31,647 bases of DNA from JBEKTY01 sp049515555 (GCA_049515555.1 JBEKTY010000094.1:1-31647); one strand, 5' to 3'. Positions 7,998 through 17,224 are shown, counted from the first letter of the stretch. The notes: generated by a model from the sequence alone, not told the origin. Numbers and translations are program-made.

Positions 7998-9320
7998 ATG
8001 GACCGCAAAAGGGCAACCAGTCGACGCAAGTTTCTGAAGAGCGCGGGCGTGACCGCCGCCGCCATCGCCACACCGTGCATCGTCCCGGGCGCCGTGTTCG
8101 GGGCCAACGCGCCCAGCAACCGCATCACGATGGGCTTCGTCGGCCTGGGGCGCGGAGAAGGGTTCGTCCTGCACTATTCCATGCGGCCGGAAGTGAAAAT
8201 CCTCGCCGTTTGCGACGTCGCCAAGGGCAAGCGAGACGGTCGCAAAGAGACTGTGGATGCGGCCTACGGGAACAAGGACTGCGCGGCCTACGGCGACTTC
8301 CGCGACTTGATCGCCCGCGACGACATCGACACCGTCATGGTCTACACCCCCACCCACTGGCATGCCGTCATTTCGGTCGCCGCCTTGAACGCCGGCAAGG
8401 ACGTCTTCTGCGAAAAGCCGATGGCTCTGACGGTCAAGGAGGGCAGGGCCGTGTGCGATGCCGTCAAACGCAACAACCGCGTCTTCCTCGCCGGCACGCA
8501 ATACCGCACGTATCCCGACTGGCAGGCTGGTGTCGAGGTGGTGCGGAACGGGATGATCGGCAAGCTCAAGCGGGTCATGGTGTTGGGTTCCCCGGGGATT
8601 TACAAGGACGCCGACCACACCTTCCCGGCTTCCGTGAGGCCGCCGCCGGACCTGGATTACGACATGTGGCTGGGCCCGTCGCCTGAGGTGCCCTACTTCG
8701 GTCAGTTCGTCGGCTCCACGTGGATGGCCTGCGCGGACTACGCGACGGGATGGCTGACCGAGTTCGGCGTCCACAGCATGGACAACGCCCTCTGGGGCTA
8801 CAATCCCGCGTGGGAAGGCATCATCGAGGTTGAGGGCAAGGGAAACTACTACCACGACCCGCGGCTGGACACCCTGCTTCAGTTCGAGGCCGAACTCAGG
8901 TTCCCGGACGGGGTGACGATGCCCTTGGCCACCAATCTCGGCGAGAAAGGGTGCCGGGGGTTCACCACGTTCGTCGGCACGGACGGTTGGGTGGGGATGA
9001 GCCGGGTTATCAATTCAGGGGAGCCAATGGGCAACTCCTCCCCGCTGGGCCTGTTCCGCCCGGACAGCACGCAATGGCGGGCCAATCAGGAGCTCGTGGG
9101 CCGTGACTTCATCGATTGCGTTCGCTCCCGCCGGACGCCTTACGCCACGGCCGAAAGCTGCCATCGAGCAACTTCGCTCCTCCTCGTCGCCGACATCGCC
9201 ATGCGACTCGGACGCAAACTGAAATGGGACCCCGTAAAGGAGGAATTCCTCGATGACGAAACGGCCAACCGCCTGTTGTCGCGCCCCATGCGTTCGCCCT
9301 GGCGCCTGGTCGGCGTTTGA
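7998..9320 (+). CDS. Gfo/Idh/MocA family oxidoreductase with Tat signal
   Basis: ATG 7998 follows AAGGA (7986-7990). The Tat signal is TSRRKFLKSAG plus a hydrophobic stretch, so the enzyme is probably exported folded with its NAD(P) cofactor. The Rossmann fold starts at ITMGFVGLGRGEG (about residue 45) and the family EKP motif with the catalytic Lys is at 139-141 (CEKPMALT). The substrate-binding domain includes DWQAGVEVVRNGMIGKLKRV, PPPDLDYDMWLGP and a WLTEFGVHSMD His motif. The C-terminus has the common RKLKWDP-KEEFLDDETANRLLSRPMRSPW signature. At 440 aa it is full length. It would oxidise or interconvert a sugar or polyol. The tight link to the double ThuA protein suggests a ThuA/ThuB-like keto-sugar reaction, which is inference. 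Confidence 0.9.
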   Translation: MDRKRATSRRKFLKSAGVTAAAIATPCIVPGAVFGANAPSNRITMGFVGLGRGEGFVLHYSMRPEVKILAVCDVAKGKRDGRKETVDAAYGNKDCAAYGDFRDLIARDDIDTVMVYTPTHWHAVISVAALNAGKDVFCEKPMALTVKEGRAVCDAVKRNNRVFLAGTQYRTYPDWQAGVEVVRNGMIGKLKRVMVLGSPGIYKDADHTFPASVRPPPDLDYDMWLGPSPEVPYFGQFVGSTWMACADYATGWLTEFGVHSMDNALWGYNPAWEGIIEVEGKGNYYHDPRLDTLLQFEAELRFPDGVTMPLATNLGEKGCRGFTTFVGTDGWVGMSRVINSGEPMGNSSPLGLFRPDSTQWRANQELVGRDFIDCVRSRRTPYATAESCHRATSLLLVADIAMRLGRKLKWDPVKEEFLDDETANRLLSRPMRSPWRLVGV

Positions 9321-9364
9321 GGATGTTGTGCGAACATCATTGCAACAGGAAAGGAACGCGGACG

Positions 9365-11512
9365 ATGAGCAGAAACAGACTGGCTCTCTTGGTTCTCGCG
9401 AGCGCGGTTCTGGGGATCCCGGTGACATGGCTGAGTGCCGCGGACGCGCCGACGGCGACGCCGTCCGCCTCAGCCGACGAGGTCCTTTCGAGGCTGTCTT
9501 CCTTCCGGATTGGCGGCGACTGTGCCGCGATTCATTTGGCGGAGGACCTGGTCCGCAATGCCCTGACCGATCCGCAGGCCAAGGCAACCCTGGCGAGAAA
9601 ACTCGCGGAAATGCTGCGACGTGCAGAGGTTACGCTCGATGCCAAGAGGTTCATCTGCCGCCAGTTGCGGATCATTGCCGATGCGCCGGAGGTCGCCGCC
9701 CTCGCGGCGCTTCTGGCGGACGCCGATCTTTCCGACATGGCGCGTTATGCGCTGGAGCGGATCCCCGGCCGTTCCGCCGCCAAGGCCATGTTGGCGGCGC
9801 TGCCCAAGGCTTCCCCGTCGCAGAAGGTTGGACTGATCAACTCTCTGGGCGACCGCGGCGAGGCCCAAGCCGTGGGTGAACTGGCCGCTCTCCTCGACAC
9901 CGAGGATGAAGGCGTGGCCCGCGCTGCGATTTCGGCACTGGCGAATATCGGAACCGTCGAGGCTGCCGGGGCACTTGAAAAAGCCAAGGTTGCAGCGTCC
10001 GAAAAGGCCAAGCCGCTCTTCACCAAAGCCCTGCTCCTGTGCGCCGATCGCTTGGCGGCGCAAAAGAAGTTTCAGGAGGCGGAGAATACCTTCAAGCGGT
10101 ATGCTGTCGCCTCGGAGAAGCCGCCCGTCCGGATCGTTGCGGCGCGGGGACTGCTTTTGATGACCGACTCGCGCAAGTGGCTCCCCAGGATCGTCGCCCT
10201 GCTTTCCGGCAACGACGCGGTCCTGCAACTCATGGTCGCAGACGAGGCACGGCAAATACCCGACGCCGAGGTGACCAAGGTTCTGGCCGAGATTCTGCCC
10301 CGATTGCCGGCCTATTCCCAGTTGCTCGTGCTGGGCGTCTTGGCCGATCGCCGCGACCGTGTCGCCATGTCCGCGGTGCTCAGCACCGCAAGAAGCAAGG
10401 ACGATGCGATTGCGATCGCCGCCTTGGTGGCCCTGGGTCAGATCGGCGATGCGTCGTTGGTCCCCTTTCTGGCGCAACAGGCCGTGGGAGCCGACATCGC
10501 CAAGATCGAGGCGATGCAGCCGAAGGAGGGATCGCTCGGCGGCGCCATGGTTTCCATCGTGCCCTTCGTGGACTTCTCCCGGGGCAACGCCGCACGCTCC
10601 AGCCTGATTACACTGAAAGCCTCAGAAACGGATGCAGCCATTCTGAAAGTCTTCCAGACGGCGGACGCCAGGACCAAGGCCATGCTTGCCGACGTCATGG
10701 CCGCCCGCTTGTCCAAGGGAGCGATCCCGGCGTTGCTCGGTTCCGCGGCGGACAAAGACGAGGCGGTTCGCTTCAACGCGATGAAGGCCCTGGGCGTCCT
10801 GGCGACCGAGAAGGAGATGCCCGCCCTGGTGCAATTCTACCTGCGGGCCGCGACCGCGACCGACAGGACGACGGCCGAGAATGCGCTGCGGCGCGCGGCT
10901 CGACACATTGAAGACCGGAACCGACGGCCCGAAGCGGTGTTGGCCGCCTACGCGGGGGCCACACCTCCCACCAAAATTCTTCTCCTGGAACTTCTGGGTC
11001 AGATGGTCTGCCCCAAATCGCTCGAGGCCATTCGCGCCGCGCTCAAGGATGACAGCAACGAGGTCTATGCAGCGGCGGTTCGCACCTTGGCGAACTGGCC
11101 GGAGAGCGGCGTGGTTCCCGACCTGCTGGACCTGGCCAAAACGGCCCGAACCTCCGACCTTCGACTGATTGCCCTGCGCGGGTACCTCCGCTTGGCGGGC
11201 ATGGCGGCCGACGACAGCCGGAAGATGGAGATGTATCGGCAGGCCGCCAAGCTCATCCAGCGCGGCGAGGAGAAGAGGCTCCTGCTTTCGGGATTGGGCG
11301 ATGTGGGGACCGCTGCCGCACTGAAGATGGTAGAACCCTATCTGAACGACGAATCGCTGAAGGAAGAAGCCGCGGCAGCCACGGTCCTGATTGCGGAGAA
11401 GCTGAGTGGCTCCAACCTGGCCCAAGCCAGGTCCCTGATGAAGCGGGTCCTGGAGATCGCCAAAGACCGGCGGCTCCGCGACCGCGCTCAGGCTGTGATC
11501 GATAGGCCCTGA
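9365..11512 (+). CDS. Exported HEAT-repeat protein
   Basis: The start is ATG 9365, with AAGGA at 9351-9355 nine nt upstream; the longer frame from 9317 overlaps the preceding gene and lacks a site. The product has 715 aa with signal peptide MSRNRLALLVLASAVLGIPV...AADAP. From about residue 50 onward it is a nearly continuous array of paired helices with the HEAT/PBS-lyase pattern. Examples are AVGELAALLDTEDEGVARAAISALANIG, AIAIAALVALGQIGDASLVPFL, AIPALLGSAADKDEAVRFNAMKALGVLA and AIRAALKDDSNEVYAAAVRTLANW. Such arrays form superhelical protein-binding scaffolds. No catalytic domain is visible. It lies in the same probable operon as the ThuA and Gfo/Idh genes (44 nt gap) and may hold these exported enzymes together. 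Confidence 0.86.
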   Translation: MSRNRLALLVLASAVLGIPVTWLSAADAPTATPSASADEVLSRLSSFRIGGDCAAIHLAEDLVRNALTDPQAKATLARKLAEMLRRAEVTLDAKRFICRQLRIIADAPEVAALAALLADADLSDMARYALERIPGRSAAKAMLAALPKASPSQKVGLINSLGDRGEAQAVGELAALLDTEDEGVARAAISALANIGTVEAAGALEKAKVAASEKAKPLFTKALLLCADRLAAQKKFQEAENTFKRYAVASEKPPVRIVAARGLLLMTDSRKWLPRIVALLSGNDAVLQLMVADEARQIPDAEVTKVLAEILPRLPAYSQLLVLGVLADRRDRVAMSAVLSTARSKDDAIAIAALVALGQIGDASLVPFLAQQAVGADIAKIEAMQPKEGSLGGAMVSIVPFVDFSRGNAARSSLITLKASETDAAILKVFQTADARTKAMLADVMAARLSKGAIPALLGSAADKDEAVRFNAMKALGVLATEKEMPALVQFYLRAATATDRTTAENALRRAARHIEDRNRRPEAVLAAYAGATPPTKILLLELLGQMVCPKSLEAIRAALKDDSNEVYAAAVRTLANWPESGVVPDLLDLAKTARTSDLRLIALRGYLRLAGMAADDSRKMEMYRQAAKLIQRGEEKRLLLSGLGDVGTAAALKMVEPYLNDESLKEEAAAATVLIAEKLSGSNLAQARSLMKRVLEIAKDRRLRDRAQAVIDRP

Positions 11513-11567
11513 GCGGAGCCCGGTCCACGTACAATTAAAGCGAAGAACACCCTGTGGAGATCATGCC

Positions 11568-12455
11568 ATGCACCGGAGCACAATTCGATCATCAACCATG
11601 CGAGTCTTGCTGAAACTGATCATTCTGGACATGCTATTCCTCTCGGCGGCTATGGGAGCCGAACTGGCGGCCCTGGAGGCCAAGGGACTGAAGTTCAAGA
11701 AGGCGAAAGACGGGGCCGTCATCGAGGTATACGTCGGCGCCAACGCCACCATGGCCCCCGCCGAGTACCAGGCAATCGGCGAGTTCCGCGACACGCTGAT
11801 GCGAGTGAACCTCAGTCCCGACAAGCCCCGCCTGAACGGCGAGATCCTCGCGGCAATCGGCCCGTTGCCCAAGGTCGAACAGTTCTTCGGCAACGGGGCA
11901 GAGCTACTTGACGAGGACTTCCGGCACTTCTCTGGATGGACGAGTCTGAAGAACTTCGGGCTGGACCATTGGGGATGGTTTAAGACGCCGAACAACCAGA
12001 ACGTTGGTCCGGGCTTGGCCCATCTGGCAGCGCTCCCGCACCTTGAGGAGTTGCGATTGGGCGGCTGCCGCGTCGGTGATCCGGCCATCGAGGCCGTTTC
12101 CAAGATAAGCACTCTAAAAGCCCTGGACATCTTCCACCTCGGCTACACCGACGAAGGCGTAGCCGCGCTGCGTTCTCTGAAGAAGCTCACGAAGTTGCGG
12201 ATCAACGGCGGACGGTTGACTAACGAGTCGTTGGAATACGTCTCGGGAATCGAGTCGCTCGAAATGCTTACGATAAGCGAAATGAAAGTGGATTATGCAG
12301 GCGGCTTCGAGCACCTTAAGAAACTCCGCAACCTGAAGAAGATTGAGCTGGAGCGGGTGAAGACCGGCGACGACGATGTGTCGAAGCTCAAGGCGGACCA
12401 CCCCGCCGCCGAAGTGACGTGGACCAAGCCGGCGGATCGGCCCGAGAGCCGCTGA
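11568..12455 (+). CDS. Secreted leucine-rich-repeat protein
   Basis: ATG 11568 has TGGAGA at 11555-11560; an alternative start is ATG 11598 (MRVLLKL), where the hydrophobic signal segment begins. The product has 295 aa. After a signal peptide ending near AAMGAE, residues about 130-275 carry LRRs of the cysteine-containing/planctomycete type: HLAALPHLEELRLGGCRV, ISTLKALDIFHLGYTDEGVAAL, LKKLTKLRINGGRLTNESLEYV, IESLEMLTISEM and LKKLRNLKKIELERVK. These horseshoe domains bind proteins or glycans. It is the last gene of the ThuA operon (55 nt gap). A TACAAT at 11530-11535 might be a weak internal promoter, but no -35 is visible. Confidence 0.8.
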   Translation: MHRSTIRSSTMRVLLKLIILDMLFLSAAMGAELAALEAKGLKFKKAKDGAVIEVYVGANATMAPAEYQAIGEFRDTLMRVNLSPDKPRLNGEILAAIGPLPKVEQFFGNGAELLDEDFRHFSGWTSLKNFGLDHWGWFKTPNNQNVGPGLAHLAALPHLEELRLGGCRVGDPAIEAVSKISTLKALDIFHLGYTDEGVAALRSLKKLTKLRINGGRLTNESLEYVSGIESLEMLTISEMKVDYAGGFEHLKKLRNLKKIELERVKTGDDDVSKLKADHPAAEVTWTKPADRPESR

Positions 12456-12505
12456 TGATCGCCGATTCTGCTCACATGGTCAAGCCCGACAAACCATGGC
12501 TACCC

Positions 12506-12896
12506 TCACTCCGGCAGGCGCCAGCGGCTCCAGAGCAAAGAGCAATTCTCGCCGGAGTTGCGGATCTGCTGATAGTAGGCCGTTATCAGGCTGCCGTCGG
12601 CCATTTCGACGGTGGACGGATAGGGGCAGACGTGTCCCATGCGGAGGCCCGAGCTGGCCATCAACAGCGTCCCGTCGCCCATGCGGCACAGCGTGGGCCA
12701 GCCAAAGTAGCCGAGCCGCTCGCCGGGCACCGTGCAGATAACGCCGTTCTGGGCCTTCAGCTTTCTGTTGTCGCTTGTCTGCGCGGGTTTCGGCTGGCCG
12801 GTCTCGGCGGCCCACAGCGGCGAAACGGCTGCGCCGCTGGCCGCCCGCGACGGCGCAGGTTTCCAGGAAAGTGCGTCGGTTGAAATGGTTCGCCAT
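12506..12896 (-). pseudogene. Exported BNR sialidase, gutted: head and tail only
   Basis: ATG at 12896 (minus) opens MANHFNRRTFLETCAVAGG, a Tat-like signal. Within about 40 codons the frame shifts to one that ends at 12506. That second frame reads NGVICTVPGERLGYFGWPTLCRMGDGTLL, the usual first blade of secreted exo-alpha-sialidase-like BNR proteins. It continues through GLRMGHVCP directly to YPSTVEMADGSLITAYYQQ and ends WRLPE, which is the usual C-terminal blade. A full protein is about 350-400 residues and all middle blades are missing, so I call a pseudogene. It converges on the LRR gene with about 50 nt between stops. Intact relatives would cleave terminal acidic or other sugars from glycans; the true substrate is unknown. 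Confidence 0.65.
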
Positions 12897-13009
12897 GGCG
12901 TGGTCCTCGATGCAAATTGCGGGAATCCGTGCGGAAACCGGCACGACAGCGTATTCTCCTTGCCACGCATGGGGCTGTCAAACTGGAAGGGCATAGGAGT
13001 CAGGCTATT

Positions 13010-13037
13010 TTGATGTGTGGTGCATCGACGCTACAAT
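13010..13037 (+). promoter_or_regulatory. Candidate promoter for the glycosidase at 13125
   Basis: TTGATG (13010-13015) and TACAAT (13032-13037) are 16 nt apart; they match four and five of six consensus bases. Transcription would start near 13044 with a leader of about 80 nt. The region 12897-13009 next to it shows nothing else. Confidence 0.4.
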
Positions 13038-13124
13038 GGCAGTTCATGGAATTCCCGCCGGCACTCGAATGCTCTTTAAGCACGCGCGCCTCCCGCCCCC
13101 CTTGGTATGAAAGGATGATGGACA

Positions 13125-15845
13125 ATGCTGAGAAAACTCTTGGTTCTTTGCGCTCTGTTGGGCTTCCCCTCGTGGGCGCTCGCCGCCGAGGGGTTTCTTT
13201 GGGTGGAGGCCGAGGACGCCCTCCACAAGACCTTGGTGGCCAACGGGCCCATGGACAACGTGAATCCCGACGCCCTTTCCGGGGGCAAGTGGATTTGCGG
13301 CTGGTCCCACCGCGGTGAGCCCAACGGAACCGCGGAATACACCATGGAGATTCCCACGACCGGCAAGTACCACGTGTGGGCGCGTGCCATGCCCGGCTCG
13401 GGGCTGGCCTATCGCGTGGATGGAGCAAGAGACGCCATCGAGGTGGCGATCGACAAGGGCCAGAACCCAGTCCCAGTCTCGGCCGACGCCAACCCGTACT
13501 GGCCGGGCCAGGCTTCCTGGTTCGAGGCCCCGGCGGTGGAACTGACCCAGGGCAAGCACACGATCACCTGGTACCTCGGCGGCCTGAAGACCGACGACCG
13601 CTACGCCGGTTTGGACTGCTTTGTGCTGACCACCGGCAAGTTCGTGCCCACCGGCAAGTACAAGCCCGGCGAGAAGTCGCCGCAACCGCAACCCGCGTTC
13701 CGACCCGGCTCGACCTGGGACTTTCAGCCCAAGCCGGACAAGTTCGACCCCGCCGCAGTGCTGGACCTGCGCGGGCTGAACGAGAAGACGGCGGGCGAAC
13801 ACGGCTTCATCAAGCTCAGCGCCGACGGCGACAGCTTCGTCCGCGGCGACGGGCAGCCCATCCGTTTCTGGGCCGCCGGCCTGCGGACCGGGCAGCGCGA
13901 CATGATGGAACTGCGACGCCAGGCGCGGTGGCTGGCCAAGCACGGCGTGAACGCGATCCGCGTCTTCGCTATGCTCCCGCCCACCGACCCGAAGTCGAAG
14001 ATCACCGACGTGAACGAAGCGGACCTCGACTCTCTGTTTGCCACCGAGGCGGCCATGAAGGCCGAGGGCATCTACACCTTCAGCGGCGCCTACTGGGCCT
14101 GCTCCACACAGATCCAAAAGGGCTGGGACGTGACCAACCCCGGACGCAACCAGTGCGAAGACCTGGTCTACTTCGACCCCAAGTTCCAGGCCGGCTACAA
14201 GGCCTGGATGAAAGCCCTCTGCGACCGCAAGAATCCCTATACGGGCCTGCGGATCGCCGACGATCCGGCCGTGGCCATCATCCAACTGCAAAACGAAGAT
14301 TGTCTCCTGTGGTGGGGAATCATGGGACTGAAGGGCGACGCCCTGAAGCTGTTCCTCCGCCAGTACGCCGACTTCCTCGTGAAGAAGCGCGGCTCGCTGG
14401 AGAAGGCCCGCGCGGCCTGGAAGAACTACTCGGGCGTCAAGATGCTCGGCAGCGATGATTGGGCCGCGGGCCTGCCCGGCATGCTCAACGTCTATGACTT
14501 CAGCCGCGACATCAGCACGCGGTTTGCGGACCGCGCGGGTTTCAAGGCCCGGCTGGCCGATCAGATGGAGTTCCTGGCCCGCCTCTCGCGCCGCTTCAAT
14601 GCCGACATGATCAAGTACCTCCGCGAGGACCTGGGCTGCAAGCAGCTTATCAACGCCGGCAACTGGCGGACCGTGGACCTGGTGACCACCCAGGACGCCC
14701 AGTACTGGGCCGACGGGGTCTCGGAGGTCCTGGCGCGGAACATCTACACGGGCGGCATCCACCAGGGCGCGGCCAACGGCTGGCTGATCCTTCCCGGGCA
14801 CGTCTACTCCGACATGTCGATGCTCACCAACCCGCTGCAAATGCCGCTCAACGTGAAGCAGGCCGTCGGGCACCCTCACATCCTGACGGAAGTCCTGTGG
14901 TGCCCGCCGAACCTATACCAATCGGAGGCAGCGCTGCTGGTGGCAGCGCGGCAGGCCCTGTGCGGCCTGGGGGCCGAGTGCTGGTTCTGCAACGGTGTTG
15001 AGCCCGACTGGCAGCAGGACCCGCGCACCAAATGGACCTACTCGACGCCCATGCAGATCGGGCAGTTCCCCGCCGCCGCGCTCTTGTACCGCCAAGGCCT
15101 GGTGCGCAAGGGCGAACCGGCAGTGGTCGAGCATCGCAGCCTGCAAGATCTCTGGGAGTGCAAGATTCCCCTGATCGGCGAAGAGCCCGGCTGGGACCCC
15201 AACCGTGATCAGGCCAGCATGCCGCGCAGTCCCAACATCAAGACGGCCGTCGATCCGCTGGCCTATTGGGTCGGGCCGGTACGCGTGGTCTACGACAGCG
15301 ATCCGGCCAAGAGCACCGCGGTCGACTTCTCGAAGTACATCGACCGGCAGGGCAAGACGGTCCGCAGCATCACGGGCGAGGCCGAGCTGGACTACGGCCG
15401 GGGCATCTTCCGACTGAACGCCCCAGCGGCCCAGGCGGCTTGCGGGTTCCTGGCCGGCGCCGGAGAGCAACACCTGGCCGACGTGACGGTGGCTTGCGGC
15501 AACCGCTACGCCAGCATCGTGGTCGTGCCCCTGGACGGACAACCGATCCGCGCCTCCGGCAAGCTCCTGGTGCAAGCAGGCACGCTGGCCCGGCCCACCG
15601 GCTGGATGCAGGTGGCGATGCGCGTCCAGAAGGAAGACTGCTGGCGCATCATGGACAACGGCAAAATGCCCTTCCAGGTGGAGAACCTCGACGCCAAGGT
15701 GACGGTGGCCAATCCGCGCCTCAGCAAGGCCACCCTGCTGGACGTCAACGGCATGGCCACAGCGACGCCGGTCGAAGTCCGCCGCGCCGATGGCAAGGCG
15801 ACGGTCGTGCTGCCGGCCAACACCATTTACCTTGTCTTGGAGTAG
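13125..15845 (+). CDS. Secreted clan GH-A-like glycoside hydrolase with N-terminal carbohydrate-binding domain
   Basis: The protein has 906 aa. ATG 13125 has AAAGGA at 13110-13115. The signal peptide is MLRKLLVLCALLGFPSWALAAEG. Residues 23-170 form a beta-sandwich carbohydrate-binding domain (FLWVEAED, TGKYHVWARAMPGSG, ITWYLGG). Residues about 235-640 form a TIM-barrel glycosidase: FIRLSADG-like start, FWAAGLRTG, ARWLAKHGVNAIRVFAM, DDPAVAIIQLQNED with E391 as likely acid/base, and HILTEVLWCP with E589 as likely nucleophile. The C-terminal 230 residues look all-beta. The N-E and T-E pattern is that of clan GH-A (GH5, GH42 and similar); I cannot name the family or substrate. It is followed 13 nt downstream by a frameshifted sialidase, so both were probably one operon. 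Confidence 0.82.
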   Translation: MLRKLLVLCALLGFPSWALAAEGFLWVEAEDALHKTLVANGPMDNVNPDALSGGKWICGWSHRGEPNGTAEYTMEIPTTGKYHVWARAMPGSGLAYRVDGARDAIEVAIDKGQNPVPVSADANPYWPGQASWFEAPAVELTQGKHTITWYLGGLKTDDRYAGLDCFVLTTGKFVPTGKYKPGEKSPQPQPAFRPGSTWDFQPKPDKFDPAAVLDLRGLNEKTAGEHGFIKLSADGDSFVRGDGQPIRFWAAGLRTGQRDMMELRRQARWLAKHGVNAIRVFAMLPPTDPKSKITDVNEADLDSLFATEAAMKAEGIYTFSGAYWACSTQIQKGWDVTNPGRNQCEDLVYFDPKFQAGYKAWMKALCDRKNPYTGLRIADDPAVAIIQLQNEDCLLWWGIMGLKGDALKLFLRQYADFLVKKRGSLEKARAAWKNYSGVKMLGSDDWAAGLPGMLNVYDFSRDISTRFADRAGFKARLADQMEFLARLSRRFNADMIKYLREDLGCKQLINAGNWRTVDLVTTQDAQYWADGVSEVLARNIYTGGIHQGAANGWLILPGHVYSDMSMLTNPLQMPLNVKQAVGHPHILTEVLWCPPNLYQSEAALLVAARQALCGLGAECWFCNGVEPDWQQDPRTKWTYSTPMQIGQFPAAALLYRQGLVRKGEPAVVEHRSLQDLWECKIPLIGEEPGWDPNRDQASMPRSPNIKTAVDPLAYWVGPVRVVYDSDPAKSTAVDFSKYIDRQGKTVRSITGEAELDYGRGIFRLNAPAAQAACGFLAGAGEQHLADVTVACGNRYASIVVVPLDGQPIRASGKLLVQAGTLARPTGWMQVAMRVQKEDCWRIMDNGKMPFQVENLDAKVTVANPRLSKATLLDVNGMATATPVEVRRADGKATVVLPANTIYLVLE

Positions 15846-15857
15846 GAGCGCAACCAC

Positions 15858-16714
15858 TTGACTAGCCTAGTACTTGTAGCGGCTGGCGTGTTATCGTTCT
15901 GCGCGGCGGCGGACAACAAGAGGGCGCCACTCGAGAAGGCCCCGGTCGTTGCCGCAAGGCTGTGCGCTGGTCGCCCAAGACCCGGCTGTGGACAGAGGAG
16001 AAAGTACGCTGGGGGGACCACCGCGATCAGATCATCTTCCACGAGAAGCACGACGGCGCCTGGGGGCAGAAGGTCTTTCTGGAATGCTCCGTAGTGCGGG
16101 CGGGCCAAGAACTGCTGTACGCGGACTATTGGACGCAGTATGCGACCGTGTCGGGCCGCGCGCCGCACGGTTGGGAGTGTACGCTGATGGTTTCAGCGGA
16201 CAACGGTCGCTCCTCGACGCGGCGGAGCACGATCGCCACGATGTCCGCATCGGACGCTACCGCCGAGCCGGGGCTGGAGAGGAACCGGGCAGGAGAACTG
16301 GTCTGCGTCATGCGCAGGGACTTCGGAACCGCCAAGGAAATGTATCTTGTACACTCCAACGACCGGGGTTGCACTTGGACGCCACCGCAAAGGCTTTTCG
16401 AGTTCGGCGTCTTGCCGCGCCTGCTGCAACTGGACAACGGCGTGATGGTCCTGAGCTTCGGGCGGCCGGGCATATGGCTTTCGTTCTCGTTGGACGGCGC
16501 GCATTCTTGGACCGAGCCGAAAGCGGTCATTGCCGGCGATCCTAAGAACAACATGAAACACTCTTGCGGTTGCACTTCGCTGCTGGCGACGGGGCAGGAC
16601 AGTTTCCTATTGGCATACAGCGAATTCGAGCGGCCAAACGCAAAGGGCCAGCCGGCCAAGGCGATCCTTGTGCGGAAGATCACGGTCGATGCGGCAAAGG
16701 ACAAGAAACAGTGA
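15858..16714 (+). pseudogene. Frameshifted BNR/Asp-box sialidase-like gene
   Basis: The start is TTG 15858, with TAGGAG overlapping the stop of the glycosidase gene. The first frame gives a signal peptide (LVLVAAGVLSFCAAAD) and then LEKAPVVAARL. Sequence similarity then moves to another frame, open from before 15962 to 16714: WSPKTRLWTEEKVRWGDHRDQIIFHEKHDGAWGQKVFLECSVV and so on to ILVRKITVD. One frameshift therefore lies at about 15945-15960, with a few residues lost. Asp-box motifs are visible: SADNGRS, SNDRGCTW and a weaker SLDGAHSW. AEPGLERNRAGELVCVMRRD matches the sialidase core. Apart from the frameshift it is nearly complete (about 280 residues), so a sequencing error should be excluded before calling it dead. 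Confidence 0.65.
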
Positions 16715-16721
16715 GAAAGGG

Positions 16722-16906
16722 TTTCGCATCGGCACAGTGCGCGAGGTGCAAACCTGGATCTGGGCCGGCCGTTATAATCCCACGCTGCTGGGGAAACCGG
16801 CAAACGCGGCTCCGGTGCCGGCGGGGCTGGACTGGGACCTGTGGCTTGGCCCCAGGCCGACGCCTACCTCAAAGAAACTTACCGACCGGGGTGGGAGGTG
16901 GCGTGA
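16722..16906 (+). pseudogene. Gfo/Idh/MocA gene fragment
   Basis: The frame reads RIGTVREVQTWIWAGRYNP, then LGKPANAAPVPAGLDWDLWLGP. This is the central part of the substrate-binding domain of Tat-exported Gfo/Idh proteins, where G-IG-VREV and PPGLDWDLWLGPA are landmarks. After 16855 the similarity continues one frame over (AYLKETYRPGWEVA, then stop), so there is also a frameshift. The Rossmann fold, EKP motif and C-terminus are absent. About 60 codons remain of an expected 430. Confidence 0.62.
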
Positions 16907-17048
16907 GCGAAGCATCCCGGAGCAGAAAAGGCGGAGCCAAGTTCGTCTGAGCCCAGCGGCGTGGTTTCAAACGATCGAAACGCCTTGGTCGAGGTTTGGG
17001 CGAACGCCAGTCGGAGTTTGATAGTCGGCGCTGTCTGTCGCAAAGTAT

Positions 17049-17163
17049 CCGTTCACGGGCCGCGCCAAGGTAGCAGGCACACTCCGTGTGCCGTCCGCCA
17101 TGCCTTGTTCCGCTTCAGCGGACGGCACACGGAGTGTGCCTGCTACTTTTATGCCGTGAACGG
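17049..17163. repeat. Nested inverted repeat (MITE/REP-like palindrome)
   Basis: The inner arms 17070-17098 and 17118-17146 are perfectly complementary over 29 nt around a 19-nt loop; the first arm begins GTAGCAGGCACACTCCGTGT. The outer arms CCGTTCACGG (17049-17058) and CCGTGAACGG (17154-17163) are also perfectly complementary, separated from the inner arms by 11 and 7 nt of unpaired sequence. The inner palindrome resembles a dispersed element I recall from planctomycete genomes; this is memory, not a search. It lies between a dead Gfo/Idh fragment and a deleted Gfo/Idh gene. A T-run (17147-17150) follows the inner arm, so it could also terminate transcription. Confidence 0.8.
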
Positions 17164-17224
17164 TTACGTCGTAAACTGAGTCGCATACTGCCCTGACCGC
17201 AACCTTGCAAAGGAGGCTTGCCTC

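Noticed and set aside
7365..8855. 496-codon minus-strand open frame
   Set aside because: Antisense to the ThuA and Gfo/Idh genes and spans their junction; no support.
12475..12498. CATGGT/ACCATG inverted repeat between convergent genes as a terminator
   Set aside because: Only 6 bp with a 12-nt loop and no T-tract on either strand.
13044..14879. 611-codon minus-strand open frame
   Set aside because: Shadow of the glycosidase 13125-15845; Val/Gly/His-rich composition and no motif.
16773..16778. Perfect TATAAT box
   Set aside because: Lies inside the coding remnant of a Gfo/Idh gene (codons for RYNP) and no -35 element is present at a proper distance.
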